Position numbers and translations under genes: made by a program | The notes under the pieces: generated by a model | What the model was told of the DNA's origin: nothing | Seen by the model: the letters and a program-made list of their open reading frames with translations, nothing else | The model's database searches: none | Shown here: in pieces, positions 34,667 to 47,074 of the stretch | Position numbering within the stretch: the stretch's first letter is position 1 | Layout of the letters: every line of letters begins with the position of its first letter | Source: Parapusillimonas granuli | GTDB taxonomy: Bacteria; Pseudomonadota; Gammaproteobacteria; Burkholderiales; Burkholderiaceae_B | Direction of reading: 5' to 3' | Assembly (NCBI RefSeq): GCF_013416525.1 | Contig: NZ_JACCEM010000002.1 | Location: forward strand, 186,001-250,000 | Length of the DNA: 64,000 nt

Positions 34667-35998
34667 ATGAACGACCAATACTCGGAGCTGTACTCGTCTT
34701 ACCAGTGGCTAGTCCCCTCGCAGTTCAATATCGCACAGGCGTGCGTCCATCGCTGGGCAGAGAATCCGTTCGAAGGGCGCCGTATCGCGATCTACCATGA
34801 AAACGAACTGGGGCAGCGCGAAGTATGGACGTACTCCAGGCTGGCCGACTCCTGCGGCAAACTGGCCAACGGCCTGCTGAAAATGGGCGTGCGGCCCGGC
34901 GACCGGGTGGCGGTGACCATGGAGCAGCGGCCCGAGCTCGCCGCCGCCCACCTGGCCATCCTGAGCATAGGCGCGATCGCAACGCCGCTGTCCGGCTATC
35001 CCTACGACCACCTGGCCGCCTGCCTGGACGACGCCGATATACGCGTGGCCATCACCGACGCGGAATCGGCGCCGGGCCTGCTCGGCGCGCAGGCCCGGCG
35101 GCCCGCGCTGGCGCAGATCGTCGGGCTGGACCTCGACCACGAGGCGGTCATTCCCTGGCGCACCCTGCTGGCCAGGCAGCTGCCCGACCTGAAACCGCTG
35201 TCCACCCGCCCTTTCGGTCCGGCGCTGCTGATGTACGGCCCGCCGGGCGCCGCGCCGCTGGGCGCCCTGCTGCCGCACGGCGCCCTCATCGGCAGCCTGC
35301 CGGGTTTCGTGGCGTCGCAGAACTGGTTCCCGCAAAAAGGCGACATCTTCTGGACCCCGAGCACATGGAGCACCCACCCCGGCCTGGTGCTCGGGCTCCT
35401 GCCAGCGCTTTATTTCGGCCTGCCCGTCCTCAGCCTGGCGGGCTATGTTTCCGCCCAGCGCGCCCTGGAGGCCCTGGAACGCTATCAGATCACCAACGTC
35501 CTGGCGCCGGCCGCCATGCTGTCCGCCATCATGGAATACGCGCCGTTGCCGCGCCGGCAACACCATCTGGCCTTGCGGGCCGTCGCCCTGCAGGAGCCCG
35601 ACCCGGATCCCGCCCTGCATGCCTGGTGCGAAAAATCCCTGGGCTGCCCCGCCAACCAGACCCTGAGCTGCACCGAGGCCGGCTACATCCTGGGCGACAG
35701 CCACCGCAAGTGGCCGCTCGCCCCGGGCAGCCTGGGTAAGCCCTATCCCGGCCACCGGCTTGCCGTGCTGGACAGCCTGGGCCGGCCCTGCGCCCCCGGC
35801 AAACGGGGCGAAATCGCGCTCAACCGCCACGACCGCTACGGCCACCCCGACCCCGCCCTCTTCCTGGGCTATTGGGGCAACGAAGCCGCCGCCCAGGCGC
35901 GCTTCCGCGGCGACTGGTTCCTGACCGGCATGCGCGCCTTCATCGACGAAAACGGCTATTACCGGCGGGCGCAGCCCGACCCGCAGCGCAACCCATAG
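34667..35998 (+). CDS. Degenerate, C-terminally truncated AMP-binding (acyl-CoA synthetase-like) protein
   Basis: A 443-residue protein with the ANL-superfamily N-domain fold, similar in layout to acetyl/medium-chain acyl-CoA synthetases (IAIYHENELGQREVWTYSRLADSCGKLANGLLKMGVRPGDRVAVTMEQ). The phosphate-binding loop, normally Ser/Thr/Gly-rich ending P-K-G, reads YGPPGAAPLG at residues 190-199 and lacks the lysine. The T-E pair survives in SCTEAGYILGD. The ribose-binding aspartate in the usual T-G-D is M422 (FLTGMRAF). The protein stops 21 residues later, so the mobile C-terminal domain with the adenylation lysine is missing. It is uninterrupted, so it looks like a maintained pseudoenzyme rather than fresh decay. 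Role unknown. Confidence 0.85.
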   Translation: MNDQYSELYSSYQWLVPSQFNIAQACVHRWAENPFEGRRIAIYHENELGQREVWTYSRLADSCGKLANGLLKMGVRPGDRVAVTMEQRPELAAAHLAILSIGAIATPLSGYPYDHLAACLDDADIRVAITDAESAPGLLGAQARRPALAQIVGLDLDHEAVIPWRTLLARQLPDLKPLSTRPFGPALLMYGPPGAAPLGALLPHGALIGSLPGFVASQNWFPQKGDIFWTPSTWSTHPGLVLGLLPALYFGLPVLSLAGYVSAQRALEALERYQITNVLAPAAMLSAIMEYAPLPRRQHHLALRAVALQEPDPDPALHAWCEKSLGCPANQTLSCTEAGYILGDSHRKWPLAPGSLGKPYPGHRLAVLDSLGRPCAPGKRGEIALNRHDRYGHPDPALFLGYWGNEAAAQARFRGDWFLTGMRAFIDENGYYRRAQPDPQRNP

Positions 35999-36056
35999 CG
36001 GCCCTCCGTCCCCTGCCGGGCCGGACCGGCGCCGGGATATGGGCTAAAATTTGTCC

Positions 36057-36980
36057 ATGACCGATTTATTCAGAAAATACCTGCTGGCCGACCACAGCAC
36101 GCGCGTGCAGGCGGTGAAGCTGGACCAGGCCTGGCAAACCGGCCTGGCCCACCAGCACTATCCCGCCAGCGTCGAAAAGCTGCTGGGCGAACTGGTTTCG
36201 GCCGCCGTCCTGCTGGCGTCGAACATCAAGTTCGACGGCTCCCTGGTCTTGCAGCTGCAAGGAGACGGCCCGGTCGCCCTGGTCGTGGTCGAATGCACCA
36301 CCGACCTGTCCGTTCGGGCCACGGTCAGCCTGCGCGAAGGCCACGCCGTCCCGGAAGACGGCTCGCTGCAGTCGCTGCTCAATGCCAATGGCAACGGCAG
36401 GTTCATCGTGGTCCTGGACCCGGACCGCGAAAAAACCAATATGCAGCCCTATCAAGGCGTGGTCCCGCTCGAAGGCGACACCGTCGCCGCGGTCCTGGAA
36501 AGCTATATGCGCGATTCCGAGCAGCTCGATACGCGCCTTTGGCTCGCCTCCAGCCGGCACTGCTCCGCGGGCCTGCTGCTGCAGCGGCTGCCCAGGCACG
36601 GCGGCGCCGAACATCCCGACGGCGCCGCGGCCGACGACACCTGGCAACGCGTGTCGCACTTGGCCTCCACGGTGAAATACGACGAACTGCTGGATCTGGG
36701 CATCGATGAGCTGGTGCGCAGGCTGTTCTGGCAGGAAGACTTGATCGCCTATGAGCCGCAGGAGATCCGCTGGCATTGCCCGTGCACGCGGGAGCGGGTG
36801 GGCAATATGCTGCGCACGCTGGGGCGCGAGGAAATCGAGGATCTGCTCAGCGAGCGGGAATCGATCGAGGTGCTGTGCAATTTTTGCGGCAAGCCCTACC
36901 ATTTCGACGCGGTCGACTGCGCCGAGCTGTTCGTGGACGGCGCGAGCGCTTCGTCCGAAGGCAAGCCGTCCATTCACTGA
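36057..36980 (+). CDS. hslO: Redox-regulated chaperone Hsp33
   Basis: A 307-residue holdase chaperone activated by oxidation and heat. The C-terminal zinc switch is complete: C241-P-C243 and C274-N-F-C277 in HCPCTRER and LCNFCGKP, which bind Zn when reduced and form disulfides on oxidation. The N-terminal domain matches the family (VRAVKLD-like RVQAVKLDQAW, GQLVSAAVLLASNIKFDGSLVLQLQGDGPV). The ATG at 36057 is preferred; an in-frame TTG two codons earlier is possible. It lies 58 bp after the AMP-binding gene and converges with the TadE-like gene. Confidence 0.97.
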   Translation: MTDLFRKYLLADHSTRVQAVKLDQAWQTGLAHQHYPASVEKLLGELVSAAVLLASNIKFDGSLVLQLQGDGPVALVVVECTTDLSVRATVSLREGHAVPEDGSLQSLLNANGNGRFIVVLDPDREKTNMQPYQGVVPLEGDTVAAVLESYMRDSEQLDTRLWLASSRHCSAGLLLQRLPRHGGAEHPDGAAADDTWQRVSHLASTVKYDELLDLGIDELVRRLFWQEDLIAYEPQEIRWHCPCTRERVGNMLRTLGREEIEDLLSERESIEVLCNFCGKPYHFDAVDCAELFVDGASASSEGKPSIH

Positions 36981-37015
36981 CACTCCCGTGGAAAGGGGCC
37001 GGAGGCCGTTGGCCG

Positions 37016-37025
37016 CCCCCCCCCC
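37016..37025. repeat. Homopolymeric tract of ten C residues
   Basis: C10 followed by A6, in the 56-bp gap between the convergent ends of hslO and the TadE-like gene. It is 12 bp beyond the latter's stop codon and outside both reading frames, so slippage would not alter a known protein. Confidence 0.9.
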
Positions 37026-37036
37026 AAAAAATACCC

Positions 37037-38074
37037 CTAACAACCAGGCAACTCGCCACCCACTCCCGCCGGCGCCTCATCCGGCGCATCCGGCAGCCCG
37101 CCCGCCTCTCCCGGCGCCCCGGGCCGCGAAGGCCGCCAACCCGGCGCGGCAGGCTCCCCCGCCGCCCCCGCGGCTTCACCCAATAACGGCGACGACGGCA
37201 AACACCAGATCCCCGCACACTCCGCCGCCGCCCCAGCCGCCCCCACCGCAACCCGTTCCGGCCCCACGATCTTGCCGCTCTCCGGCATCGCCCAACTGAC
37301 CGGATGGCTTTGCATCACCAGCGACATCTCCCTGACGATGGGCAGGTAACCCGCCGCCATCACCCGCTGCCGATAGCTGCCCCGCTCATTCCCCAGCATC
37401 GAAAGCAGCGCCCGCATCCCCGGCACCGCCGGCTCGTGCGGATAGCTCAGCCGCAGCGCAAGAGTATTCGCCTGGAAGATGTCCACCCCCGACGCCGGCC
37501 CGCGGCCCTGCGGCCAGCCCATGGCCCGGTACCGCAGGTCCTGCTCGTGCAGATAATCGTTGTTGATGGCGGAACGGCCGCTCCGGTGCGCGACGGGCAG
37601 CGCCGGGTCGGCGAAATCACGGTATGCGTCCGCGCCGGGCGACAGGATCTCTATGCGCCAGGGGGCGCCGCCCAGCCTGTGCTCGCGCCGCGCCAGCGCG
37701 GCTTCCAGCCTGCTTTGCGCGGATGCGCGGGACGGCGAGGCGTGCAAAGGCAGGAGCGCCTGTTCGAAGGCCGTGATCATGGCTTGCGGGCTGGCGTGCT
37801 GGGTGATGCCCGCGCGGCCGGCTTCGAGCAGGGCGAGGCCCGCGGCTTGCCGCGTGAACAGCCATTGCGCCGATTCGATGGCGGCCAGGCCCAGCAGCAG
37901 CACGGGTATCGCCACGATGGAGAATTCCAGGATGCCGGCGCCCGACTGCGCGCCCGGGCCCGCCGCCCGGCCCGCCGTGGCGCGGCGCAGGCGTGCGGAC
38001 GGCGGGGCGGAACGAGCCCTGGAGGAACGGGCCCCGGTGTGGCGGGCGCATGGCGATGACGGTGTGGCAGGCAT
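37037..38074 (-). CDS. TadE/TadG-like pilus-assembly protein, isolated
   Basis: A 345-residue protein. After a basic N-terminus comes the TadE-like motif (about residues 43-70): QSGAGILEFSIVAIPVLLLGLAAIESAQWLFTRQAAGLALLEAGRAG, with the glutamate five residues after the Gly and a single transmembrane helix. The remaining periplasmic-side region is soluble, and the last 75 residues are Ala/Gly/Pro-rich. TadE pseudopilins normally accompany tad/flp secretion genes, none of which is in this window. It is 90 bp after ftsB on the same strand. No Flp pilin or prepilin peptidase is nearby, so its partners must lie elsewhere. Confidence 0.78.
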   Translation of the reverse strand: MPATPSSPCARHTGARSSRARSAPPSARLRRATAGRAAGPGAQSGAGILEFSIVAIPVLLLGLAAIESAQWLFTRQAAGLALLEAGRAGITQHASPQAMITAFEQALLPLHASPSRASAQSRLEAALARREHRLGGAPWRIEILSPGADAYRDFADPALPVAHRSGRSAINNDYLHEQDLRYRAMGWPQGRGPASGVDIFQANTLALRLSYPHEPAVPGMRALLSMLGNERGSYRQRVMAAGYLPIVREMSLVMQSHPVSWAMPESGKIVGPERVAVGAAGAAAECAGIWCLPSSPLLGEAAGAAGEPAAPGWRPSRPGAPGEAGGLPDAPDEAPAGVGGELPGC

Positions 38075-38164
38075 GGAGGCAGTGTGCCCCCGCCAGACCG
38101 GCGCGTCGATTGTGGATACCGCCCCAGGACTTTTTTGACGCTGACTGGCCCCAGGGCCCCGCCG

Positions 38165-38527
38165 TCACCGGTGCTCGGGCGCCGGGCGGGGCTTGGCCGG
38201 TGCCTTGGCCGCCGGCCCGCGCTTGGGCGGCGGCTTGATCTCGGGTTCTTTTTCGTTCGGCGCCAGGATCTGGACGTAGATCTCGCCGTCCTTGACCATG
38301 CCCAGCTCGCTGCGGGCGCGTTCTTCGATGGCCGCGGTTCCCGACTTCAGGTCCTGGACCTCGGCCTGCAGGGCGTTGTTGCGCGCCATCAGGGCTTCGT
38401 TGGTTTCCTGCTGCGTGGCGATCTTCCTTTCCAGCTCCTGCACGCGCAGCCACCCGCCCTTGCCCCACCACAAGGCATATTGGGTGATGGCGGTGAGCAA
38501 CACCAGGATGATCAGGAGCAGTCGCAT
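38165..38527 (-). CDS. ftsB: Cell division protein FtsB
   Basis: A 120-residue bitopic protein: a transmembrane helix at residues 3-20 (LLLIILVLLTAITQYALWW), a leucine-zipper-like coiled coil (about 28-65, VQELERKIATQQETNEALMARNNALQAEVQDL), then the conserved ending TAAIEERARSELGMVKDGEIYVQI. It forms the FtsQLB complex at the septum. The last 30 residues are Pro/Lys/Ala-rich, an extension relative to E. coli. It lies 45 bp after eno, the conserved eno-ftsB pair. Confidence 0.96.
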   Translation of the reverse strand: MRLLLIILVLLTAITQYALWWGKGGWLRVQELERKIATQQETNEALMARNNALQAEVQDLKSGTAAIEERARSELGMVKDGEIYVQILAPNEKEPEIKPPPKRGPAAKAPAKPRPAPEHR

Positions 38528-38572
38528 GCTTCTCAGAAAGCAAACCCGGCCGGGGCCGGGCTGCCGCTGTGA

Positions 38573-40336
<1,764 letters not shown>

Positions 40337-40340
<4 letters not shown>

Positions 40341-41944
40341 GTCTTGGCGAGCGGCGCGCCGGACTCGGCGGACTGCCGCTGGGCAAGCCGTATGGCCGGC
40401 ACCCGGTAGACCAGGACCATTCCCAGGCATGCCGCCACCAGGGCCGACGCCAGGCCCATGTGCACGGCCGCCACCAGGGATTCCCTGGCCTGTTCGATCA
40501 GGTTGTCGGCGGCCAGGCCCAGCTGCTGCGCGCGCAGGGAGAACTGCGCCTGCGTGGCGCTGTTCATCAGGACCTGCGGGTCTTGCAGATCGGCGAGCCA
40601 GGCGGTGCCCGCGTCCCGCGCAAAGCGGGCCCGCACGGCGTAGGCATAATGATGGTTCACCAGCATGCCCATGATGGCGGTGCCCAGCATCCCGCCTATC
40701 ATGCGCACCGAATGCATGAGCGCGGTGGAGATCCCCAGCAAGGTGCGCCCCGCGGTTTCCTGGGCGAACACCGTCAGGTTGGGCATGAGGCAGCCCATGC
40801 CGGAGCCGGCCAGCACCATCCACAGCAGCATCAGCCAGCGCGAGGTGTGCCGGTCCATCAGGACGAAGCCCAGGCAGGCGGCGACCAGCAGCACGAAGCC
40901 CACATACAGCATGTGGTTGGGGCGGGACAGGCGCACGACGACGCGCCCGTTGATGATGCTGCCCACCGTGATGCACACCACCATGGGCGTGATCAGCAGG
41001 CCGACCGATTGCGGATCCAGGCCGAAACCGCCTTGCAGCAGCAAGGGGATGTAGAACAGCAGGCCGAACATGACGAAGCCCAGGCACAACCCCAGCACGA
41101 ACATGGCGGTCAGCGCCTTGTTGCGGAACATGTCGGGCGGCAGCAGCGGCTGTTCGCTGCGGCGCTCCCAGTAGACCAGCGCGGGCAGGAGCAGCAGCAC
41201 GCCCGCCGCCATCAGGAGGGCGGCCAGGCCGGCGCCCCGCATCGGCGCCAGCTGCACGGCGAGCTGCATTGCGGTCAGCACGCCGACCAGCAGCAAGGCG
41301 CCCAGCCAGTCCAGGCGCACCGGCCGGCCCGGCATCTGCCGTATGCGCGGCAGGAAGCGCCACACGCAATACAGGCTCATCAGGCCGAGCGGGACGTTGA
41401 TGAAGAACACGGCGCGCCAGCCCAGGTGCTGGGTCATGAAGCCGCCCAGCGTGGGCCCGAAGGCATTGGCGACCCCGAACGCCGAGCTGAGCAGTATCTG
41501 CCAGCGGAACCGGGCGTGCGTGTCGGGGAACAAGTCCGGGACCGAGGCGAAGGCCGTGCCGATGAGCATGCCGCCCCCGATGCCCTGCAAGGCCCGCGCC
41601 AGCACGACCTGCTGCATGCTGTCGGCCAGGCCGCAAAGCGCGGACGCGGAGGTGAAGATGACGATGGAGGCGATGACGAAGGGCTTCCTGCCGTAGTAGT
41701 CGCCCAGCCGGCCGAAGATGGGGATGGTGATGACCGACATGAGCAGGTAGGCCGTGGCCACCCAGGCGTAGAATTCGAAGCCGTTCAGTTCGGCGGCGAT
41801 GGTGGGCAGCGCCGTGCCGACGACGGTCTGGTCGATGGCGACCATCATGACCACGAAACAGATGCCCAGCATGGCGAGCAGGGACTGCCTGACCGTAAGA
41901 ACGCGCCCTGCCCCGTCTGCTGGATTCTGCTTCGCCGCCGTCAT
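40337..41944 (-). CDS. DHA2-type MFS drug transporter
   Basis: A 535-residue, fourteen-helix transporter. Motifs: VVMMVAIDQTVVGTALPTIAAELNGFEFYAWVATAYLL, PIFGRLGDYYGRKPFV (motif A), RALQGIGGGMLIG and GPTLGGFMTQHLGWRAVFFINVPLG (motif C). The ATG at 41944 was chosen because AAGGA lies 5 bases before it; a TTG seven codons upstream lies within the operator region. No membrane-fusion or outer-membrane partner is adjacent, so it probably exports into the periplasm. It is cotranscribed with the MarR gene. Confidence 0.93.
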
Positions 41945-41958
41945 GTGATTCCTTGGAC

Positions 41959-41981
41959 CTATCAATCATTGATAGATCAAT
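41959..41981. promoter_or_regulatory. Predicted operator of the DHA2-MarR operon
   Basis: Overlapping palindromes built from three half-sites: ATCAAT (41961-41966), ATTGAT (41968-41973) and ATCAAT (41976-41981). The first two form the perfect 17-bp dyad CTATCAAT-C-ATTGATAG. It lies directly before the transporter ribosome-binding site, where a bound MarR protein would block transcription. Confidence 0.75.
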
Positions 41982-42042
41982 TATTTTATCCGAGCGGCGG
42001 CCGGCGATCAAGCGAGGCGGGCGCAAAGCCGGGCCCCGACAG

Positions 42043-42069
42043 CAAAACAGGCACTCCGGAGAGTGCCTG
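42043..42069 (-). terminator. Intrinsic terminator after gltA
   Basis: Perfect 9-bp stem CAGGCACTC / GAGTGCCTG with a 4-base loop, followed on the minus strand by TTTTG. It ends the sdhCDAB-sdhE-gltA transcription unit 54 bp after the gltA stop. Confidence 0.85.
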
Positions 42070-42122
42070 CGCCAAGCCCGCCGGAAGCCGGGCCCCGCAA
42101 GAGGCCCGGCCCCGGGCCGGAA

Positions 42123-43430
<1,308 letters not shown>

Positions 43431-43448
43431 CACAATTTTCCTTAAAAA

Positions 43449-43709
43449 TTACAGCTTTCGCATTTGCGCGACCAGCCTGCGAATGTCGGGCGTGTCGTAC
43501 ACGCCCGAGGGCTCGCTTCGTGCCAGCAAAACATCAAGCAAGTCGTTATCGCCCATTTCAAACAGCAGAGACAAGGCGGAAACATCCACGTCGGTTAATT
43601 CGGCTTCGTATTGATCCAGGAACCTGGTGATGATCAGGTCATTTTCGAGCAGCCCGCGCCGCGCACGCCAACGCAGGCGGGCACGCTCCAGTTCTGACAG
43701 CTTTCTCAT
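43449..43709 (-). CDS. sdhE: Succinate dehydrogenase flavinylation/assembly factor
   Basis: An 86-residue protein of the SdhE (YgfY, Sdh5) family that promotes covalent FAD attachment to SdhA. The invariant R-G-x-x-E motif is present in RRGLLENDLI, together with MGDNDLLDVL. It sits between sdhB and gltA, the place commonly found in betaproteobacteria. AGGA lies 8 bases before the ATG. Confidence 0.95.
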   Translation of the reverse strand: MRKLSELERARLRWRARRGLLENDLIITRFLDQYEAELTDVDVSALSLLFEMGDNDLLDVLLARSEPSGVYDTPDIRRLVAQMRKL

Positions 43710-43719
43710 CCACGGGATC

Positions 43720-44436
43720 CTATACGGTGCGGCGCACCAGCAGTTCCTTGATCTTGCCGATCGCGAGCGACGGATTCAGCCCCTTGGGACAGACATCCGT
43801 ACAGTTCATGATGGTGTGGCAGCGGAACAGGCGATAGGGATCTTCCAGGTTGTCCAGGCGCGCGCCCGTGGCTTCGTCGCGGCTGTCGGCGATGAAGCGG
43901 TAGGCCTGCAGCAGGCCGGCCGGGCCGACGAACTTGTCGGGGTTCCACCAGAAGGACGGGCAGGACGTCGAGCAGCAGGCGCACAGAATGCATTCGTACA
44001 GGCCGTCCAGCTCCTCGCGGGCCTCGGGGGTCTGCAGGCGCTCTTTCTCGGGCGGCGGCTGGTCGTTGATCAGGTAGGGCTTGACCGAATGGTATTGGTT
44101 GAAGAAGTGCGTCATGTCGACGATGAGATCGCGCACCACGGGCAGGCCGGGCAGCGGCCGCAGGACGATGGGCTCTTTCAGGTCGAGCAGGTTGGTCGTG
44201 CAGGCCAGGCCGTTCTTGCCGTTGATGTTCATGGCGTCGGAACCGCACACGCCTTCGCGGCAGGAGCGGCGGATCGCCAGGCTGTCGTCGACGTCGTTCT
44301 TGATGCGCAGGATGGCGTCCAGCAGCATCTTGTCGGTCGGCTGGAGCTCGACCTCGAGCTTCTGCATGTAGGGACGCTCGTCCTTGTCGGGGTCGTAGCG
44401 GTAGATTTCAAACTTGACGATACGTTTTTGAGTCAT
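43720..44436 (-). CDS. sdhB: Succinate dehydrogenase iron-sulfur subunit
   Basis: A 238-residue subunit with three iron-sulfur clusters. The [2Fe-2S] ligands are in [22 protein letters not shown]. The [4Fe-4S] and [3Fe-4S] ligands are in [21 protein letters not shown] and [17 protein letters not shown]. It passes electrons from the SdhA flavin to ubiquinone at the membrane subunits. It lies 13 bp after sdhA in the order sdhC-D-A-B. Confidence 0.98.
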   Translation of the reverse strand: MTQKRIVKFEIYRYDPDKDERPYMQKLEVELQPTDKMLLDAILRIKNDVDDSLAIRRSCREGVCGSDAMNINGKNGLACTTNLLDLKEPIVLRPLPGLPVVRDLIVDMTHFFNQYHSVKPYLINDQPPPEKERLQTPEAREELDGLYECILCACCSTSCPSFWWNPDKFVGPAGLLQAYRFIADSRDEATGARLDNLEDPYRLFRCHTIMNCTDVCPKGLNPSLAIGKIKELLVRRTV

Positions 44437-44449
44437 TTCGATATCCTGC

Positions 44450-46225
44450 TTAGAAAGTCCGCGCTTTGGGCGGGAAGCTTTCTACGGTCAAAGGCTTCAT
44501 GGTCACGGGCTTGTACTCGAGGCGGCTGCCTTCCGAGAACCACAAGGTATGGCGCAGCCAGTTCTCGTCGTCGCGCTCGGGGTGGTCGCTGAGCGCATGC
44601 GCGCCGCGGCTCTCGGTGCGGTTGGCCGCCGACTTGGTGGTCGCGCGGGCGACTTCGATCATGTTGGAGATTTCCAGCGCCTCGATGCGGGCCGTGTTGA
44701 ATACCTTGGACTTGTCCTTGAAATAGATGTGATCGACTTGCGGCGCGATGCTTTCGATGGCGTCCACGCCCTTGGCGAGGAGGTCCAGCGTGCGGAATAC
44801 GCCGCAGTGGTGCTGCATGGCCACGCGAATGGCGTTGCCGACGTCTTGCGCCTTTTCGCCCGAAGTACGGGATTCCAGGCGATTGACGCGGTCGAGCGAG
44901 AAGTCGATGGCCGATTCCGGAATGGGCTGGTGCGCGTGCTGGCGTTCGGGGTGGGCGTTGACGATGAAGTTGCCCGCCGAACGGCCGAAGACGATGAGAT
45001 CGAGCAGCGAGTTCGTGCCCAGGCGGTTGGCGCCGTGGACCGAGGTGGCCGCGCATTCGCCGATGGCGAACAGCCCGTTGACGATCTTGCTTTCGCCGCC
45101 CTTGGTGCTGATGACCTGGCCGTACACGTTGGTGGGGACGCCGCCCATCTGGTAGTGGATGGTGGGCACGACCGGGATCGGATCCTTGATGGGATCGACG
45201 TTGGCGAACTTGATGGCGATTTCGCGGATGGACGGCAGGCGCTTCTGGATGGTTTCCGCGCCCAGGTGGTCGAGCTTGAGCACCACGTAGCTGCCGTCGC
45301 CGCAACCGCGGCCTTCCTTGATTTCCTGGTCCATGGAGCGCGAGACGAAGTCGCGCGGCGCCAGGTCCTTCAGGGTGGGGGCGTAGCGTTCCATGAAGCG
45401 CTCGCCGTCCTTGTTCAGCAGGATGCCGCCCTCGCCGCGCACGCCCTCGGTGATGAGCACGCCCGCGCCGGCCACGCCGGTGGGGTGGAATTGCCAGAAT
45501 TCCATGTCTTGCAGCGGAATGCCGGCGCGCGCGGCCATGCCCAGGCCGTCGCCGGTGTTGATGAAGGCGTTGGTGGACGCGGCCCAGATGCGGCCCGCCC
45601 CGCCGGTGGCCAGCACGGTCTGCTTGGCTTCCAGGACGTAGATTTCGCCCGTTTCCATTTCGAGGGCCGTCACGCCCAGGACGTCGCCGGCTTCGTTGCG
45701 CAGCAGGTCGAGCGCCATCCATTCGACGAAGAATTGCGTGCGGGCGGCGACGTTGCGCTGGTAGAGCGTGTGCAGCATGGCATGGCCGGTGCGGTCGGCC
45801 GCGGCACAGGCGCGCTGCACGGGCTTTTCGCCGAAATTGGCGGTGTGGCCGCCAAAGGGACGCTGGTAGATGGTGCCGTCGGGGTTGCGGTCGAAGGGCA
45901 TGCCGAAGTGTTCGAGCTCGTACACGGCGTTGGGCGCTTCGCGGCACATGAATTCGATGGCGTCCTGGTCGCCCAGCCAGTCGGAACCCTTGACGGTGTC
46001 ATACATGTGCCAGTACCAGTTGTCTTCGCTCATGTTGCCCAGCGATGCGCTGACGCCGCCCTGGGCGGCCACGGTATGCGAGCGGGTCGGGAAGACTTTG
46101 GACAGCACGGCGACCGACAGGCCGGCCTGGGCGAGTTGCAGCGAGCAACGCATGCCGGCTCCGCCGGCGCCTACGACCACCACATCGAACTGGCGGCGCG
46201 GTATGGAATTTTTGACAGCAGCCAC
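44450..46225 (-). CDS. sdhA: Succinate dehydrogenase flavoprotein subunit
   Basis: A 591-residue flavoprotein. The FAD-binding glycine motif is [21 protein letters not shown], and the histidine that carries the covalent flavin is in [17 protein letters not shown]. Active-site segments include [22 protein letters not shown] and [28 protein letters not shown]. The start is a GTG at 46225 with GGAG about 10 bases upstream; no ATG offers a better start. It oxidises succinate to fumarate, linking the TCA cycle to the respiratory chain. Confidence 0.97.
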   Translation of the reverse strand: MAAVKNSIPRRQFDVVVVGAGGAGMRCSLQLAQAGLSVAVLSKVFPTRSHTVAAQGGVSASLGNMSEDNWYWHMYDTVKGSDWLGDQDAIEFMCREAPNAVYELEHFGMPFDRNPDGTIYQRPFGGHTANFGEKPVQRACAAADRTGHAMLHTLYQRNVAARTQFFVEWMALDLLRNEAGDVLGVTALEMETGEIYVLEAKQTVLATGGAGRIWAASTNAFINTGDGLGMAARAGIPLQDMEFWQFHPTGVAGAGVLITEGVRGEGGILLNKDGERFMERYAPTLKDLAPRDFVSRSMDQEIKEGRGCGDGSYVVLKLDHLGAETIQKRLPSIREIAIKFANVDPIKDPIPVVPTIHYQMGGVPTNVYGQVISTKGGESKIVNGLFAIGECAATSVHGANRLGTNSLLDLIVFGRSAGNFIVNAHPERQHAHQPIPESAIDFSLDRVNRLESRTSGEKAQDVGNAIRVAMQHHCGVFRTLDLLAKGVDAIESIAPQVDHIYFKDKSKVFNTARIEALEISNMIEVARATTKSAANRTESRGAHALSDHPERDDENWLRHTLWFSEGSRLEYKPVTMKPLTVESFPPKARTF

Positions 46226-46228
46226 GGC

Positions 46229-46612
46229 TTATAAGCTCCAGAGAATTTTTGCGAAATAGACGACGGTGGCCACCAGCCACAGGATGGTCAGTACCTGGAG
46301 GAAGAGCCGCAGGCCGACACTGTGGATGTAGTCCATCCAGATGTCGCGGACGCCGATCCAGGCATGCCACACCAGCGAGAAGAAGGCCAGCGTAGCCAGC
46401 ATCTGCCCCACGGGAAGCCCCACCCACGTGAAGGTGAACAGGCGGCGCCAGCTGTCGAAGTTGATTTCGGACGTGAACAGGATGCCGACCAGCAGCACGA
46501 TGGTGTAGACGGCCATGATGATCGCGGTGACGCGCTGCACGATGAAATCGACCGTGCCATAGTGCGCGCCCACAACCAGACGCTTGGTACCGATACGCTC
46601 TTGAGTCGACAT
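46229..46612 (-). CDS. sdhD: Succinate dehydrogenase membrane anchor subunit
   Basis: A 127-residue protein with three membrane helices (ITAIIMAVYTIVLLVGILFT, VGQMLATLAFFSLVWHAWIGVRDIWMDY and LFLQVLTILWLVATVVYFAKILW). The HAWIGVRDIWMDYI segment is typical of SdhD and provides quinone and haem contacts. The ATG at 46612 shares one base with the sdhC stop (TAATG). A GTG two codons earlier is also in frame but less likely. Confidence 0.94.
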   Translation of the reverse strand: MSTQERIGTKRLVVGAHYGTVDFIVQRVTAIIMAVYTIVLLVGILFTSEINFDSWRRLFTFTWVGLPVGQMLATLAFFSLVWHAWIGVRDIWMDYIHSVGLRLFLQVLTILWLVATVVYFAKILWSL

Positions 46613-47025
46613 TACCACACCCCAAACAGTTTAAGACCAAAAACCACGGTCAGAGCCAGGCTGACCCCCAGCACGATGCCGGCCGACTTCTGGGCGGAGT
46701 GCTTGTCCATGCCGATGTGCAGGTCCAGGACCAGATAGCGGATGCCGGCACAGAAATGATGCAGATAGCCCCAGATGAGCGCCAGCAGCACCAGCTTGCA
46801 CAAGGGATTCGACACCCAGGCCTGTATGCCGGCGTAGGTTTCGGCCGAGGTCACGCTGAGCGCGAACAGCGGCACGATGACCAGCGGCAGACAGAGGAAC
46901 AGTAGCGCGCCGCTGATGCGATGCAGAATGGAGGTTTTGCCGGCGAGCGGCAGGCGGTAGCTGAGGATCTGCGGTACGCTGATATTGCGAAACTGCGGAC
47001 GCGGCTTTGAAGCTGAATCGGACAT
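46612..47025 (-). CDS. sdhC: Succinate dehydrogenase cytochrome b556 subunit
   Basis: A 137-residue, three-helix membrane protein. The N-terminal PQILSYRLPLAGKTSILHRISGALLFL with S-x-x-x-R (HRISG) and LHHFCAGIRYLVLDLHIG, containing the haem-ligand histidine, are diagnostic. It is the first gene of sdhCDAB-sdhE-gltA. Its upstream region contains a long inverted repeat at 47075-47114, 50 bp before the ATG, which may regulate the operon. Confidence 0.95.
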   Translation of the reverse strand: MSDSASKPRPQFRNISVPQILSYRLPLAGKTSILHRISGALLFLCLPLVIVPLFALSVTSAETYAGIQAWVSNPLCKLVLLALIWGYLHHFCAGIRYLVLDLHIGMDKHSAQKSAGIVLGVSLALTVVFGLKLFGVW

Positions 47026-47074
47026 GATGGCCTCGAGTTAAAACAAAATAATTTATTGCAAAGCGCTACGCGCA

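Noticed and set aside
37016-37025. C10 tract as a phase-variation switch, as known for Bordetella fimbrial genes
   Set aside because: It lies after the stop codons of both convergent genes and not in a promoter spacer that I can identify, so slippage should have no coding effect.
42070-42122. Dyad GCCGGGCC/GGCCCGGC after gltA as a second terminator
   Set aside because: No T tract follows and similar GC-rich dyads occur by composition elsewhere, for example near 15067.
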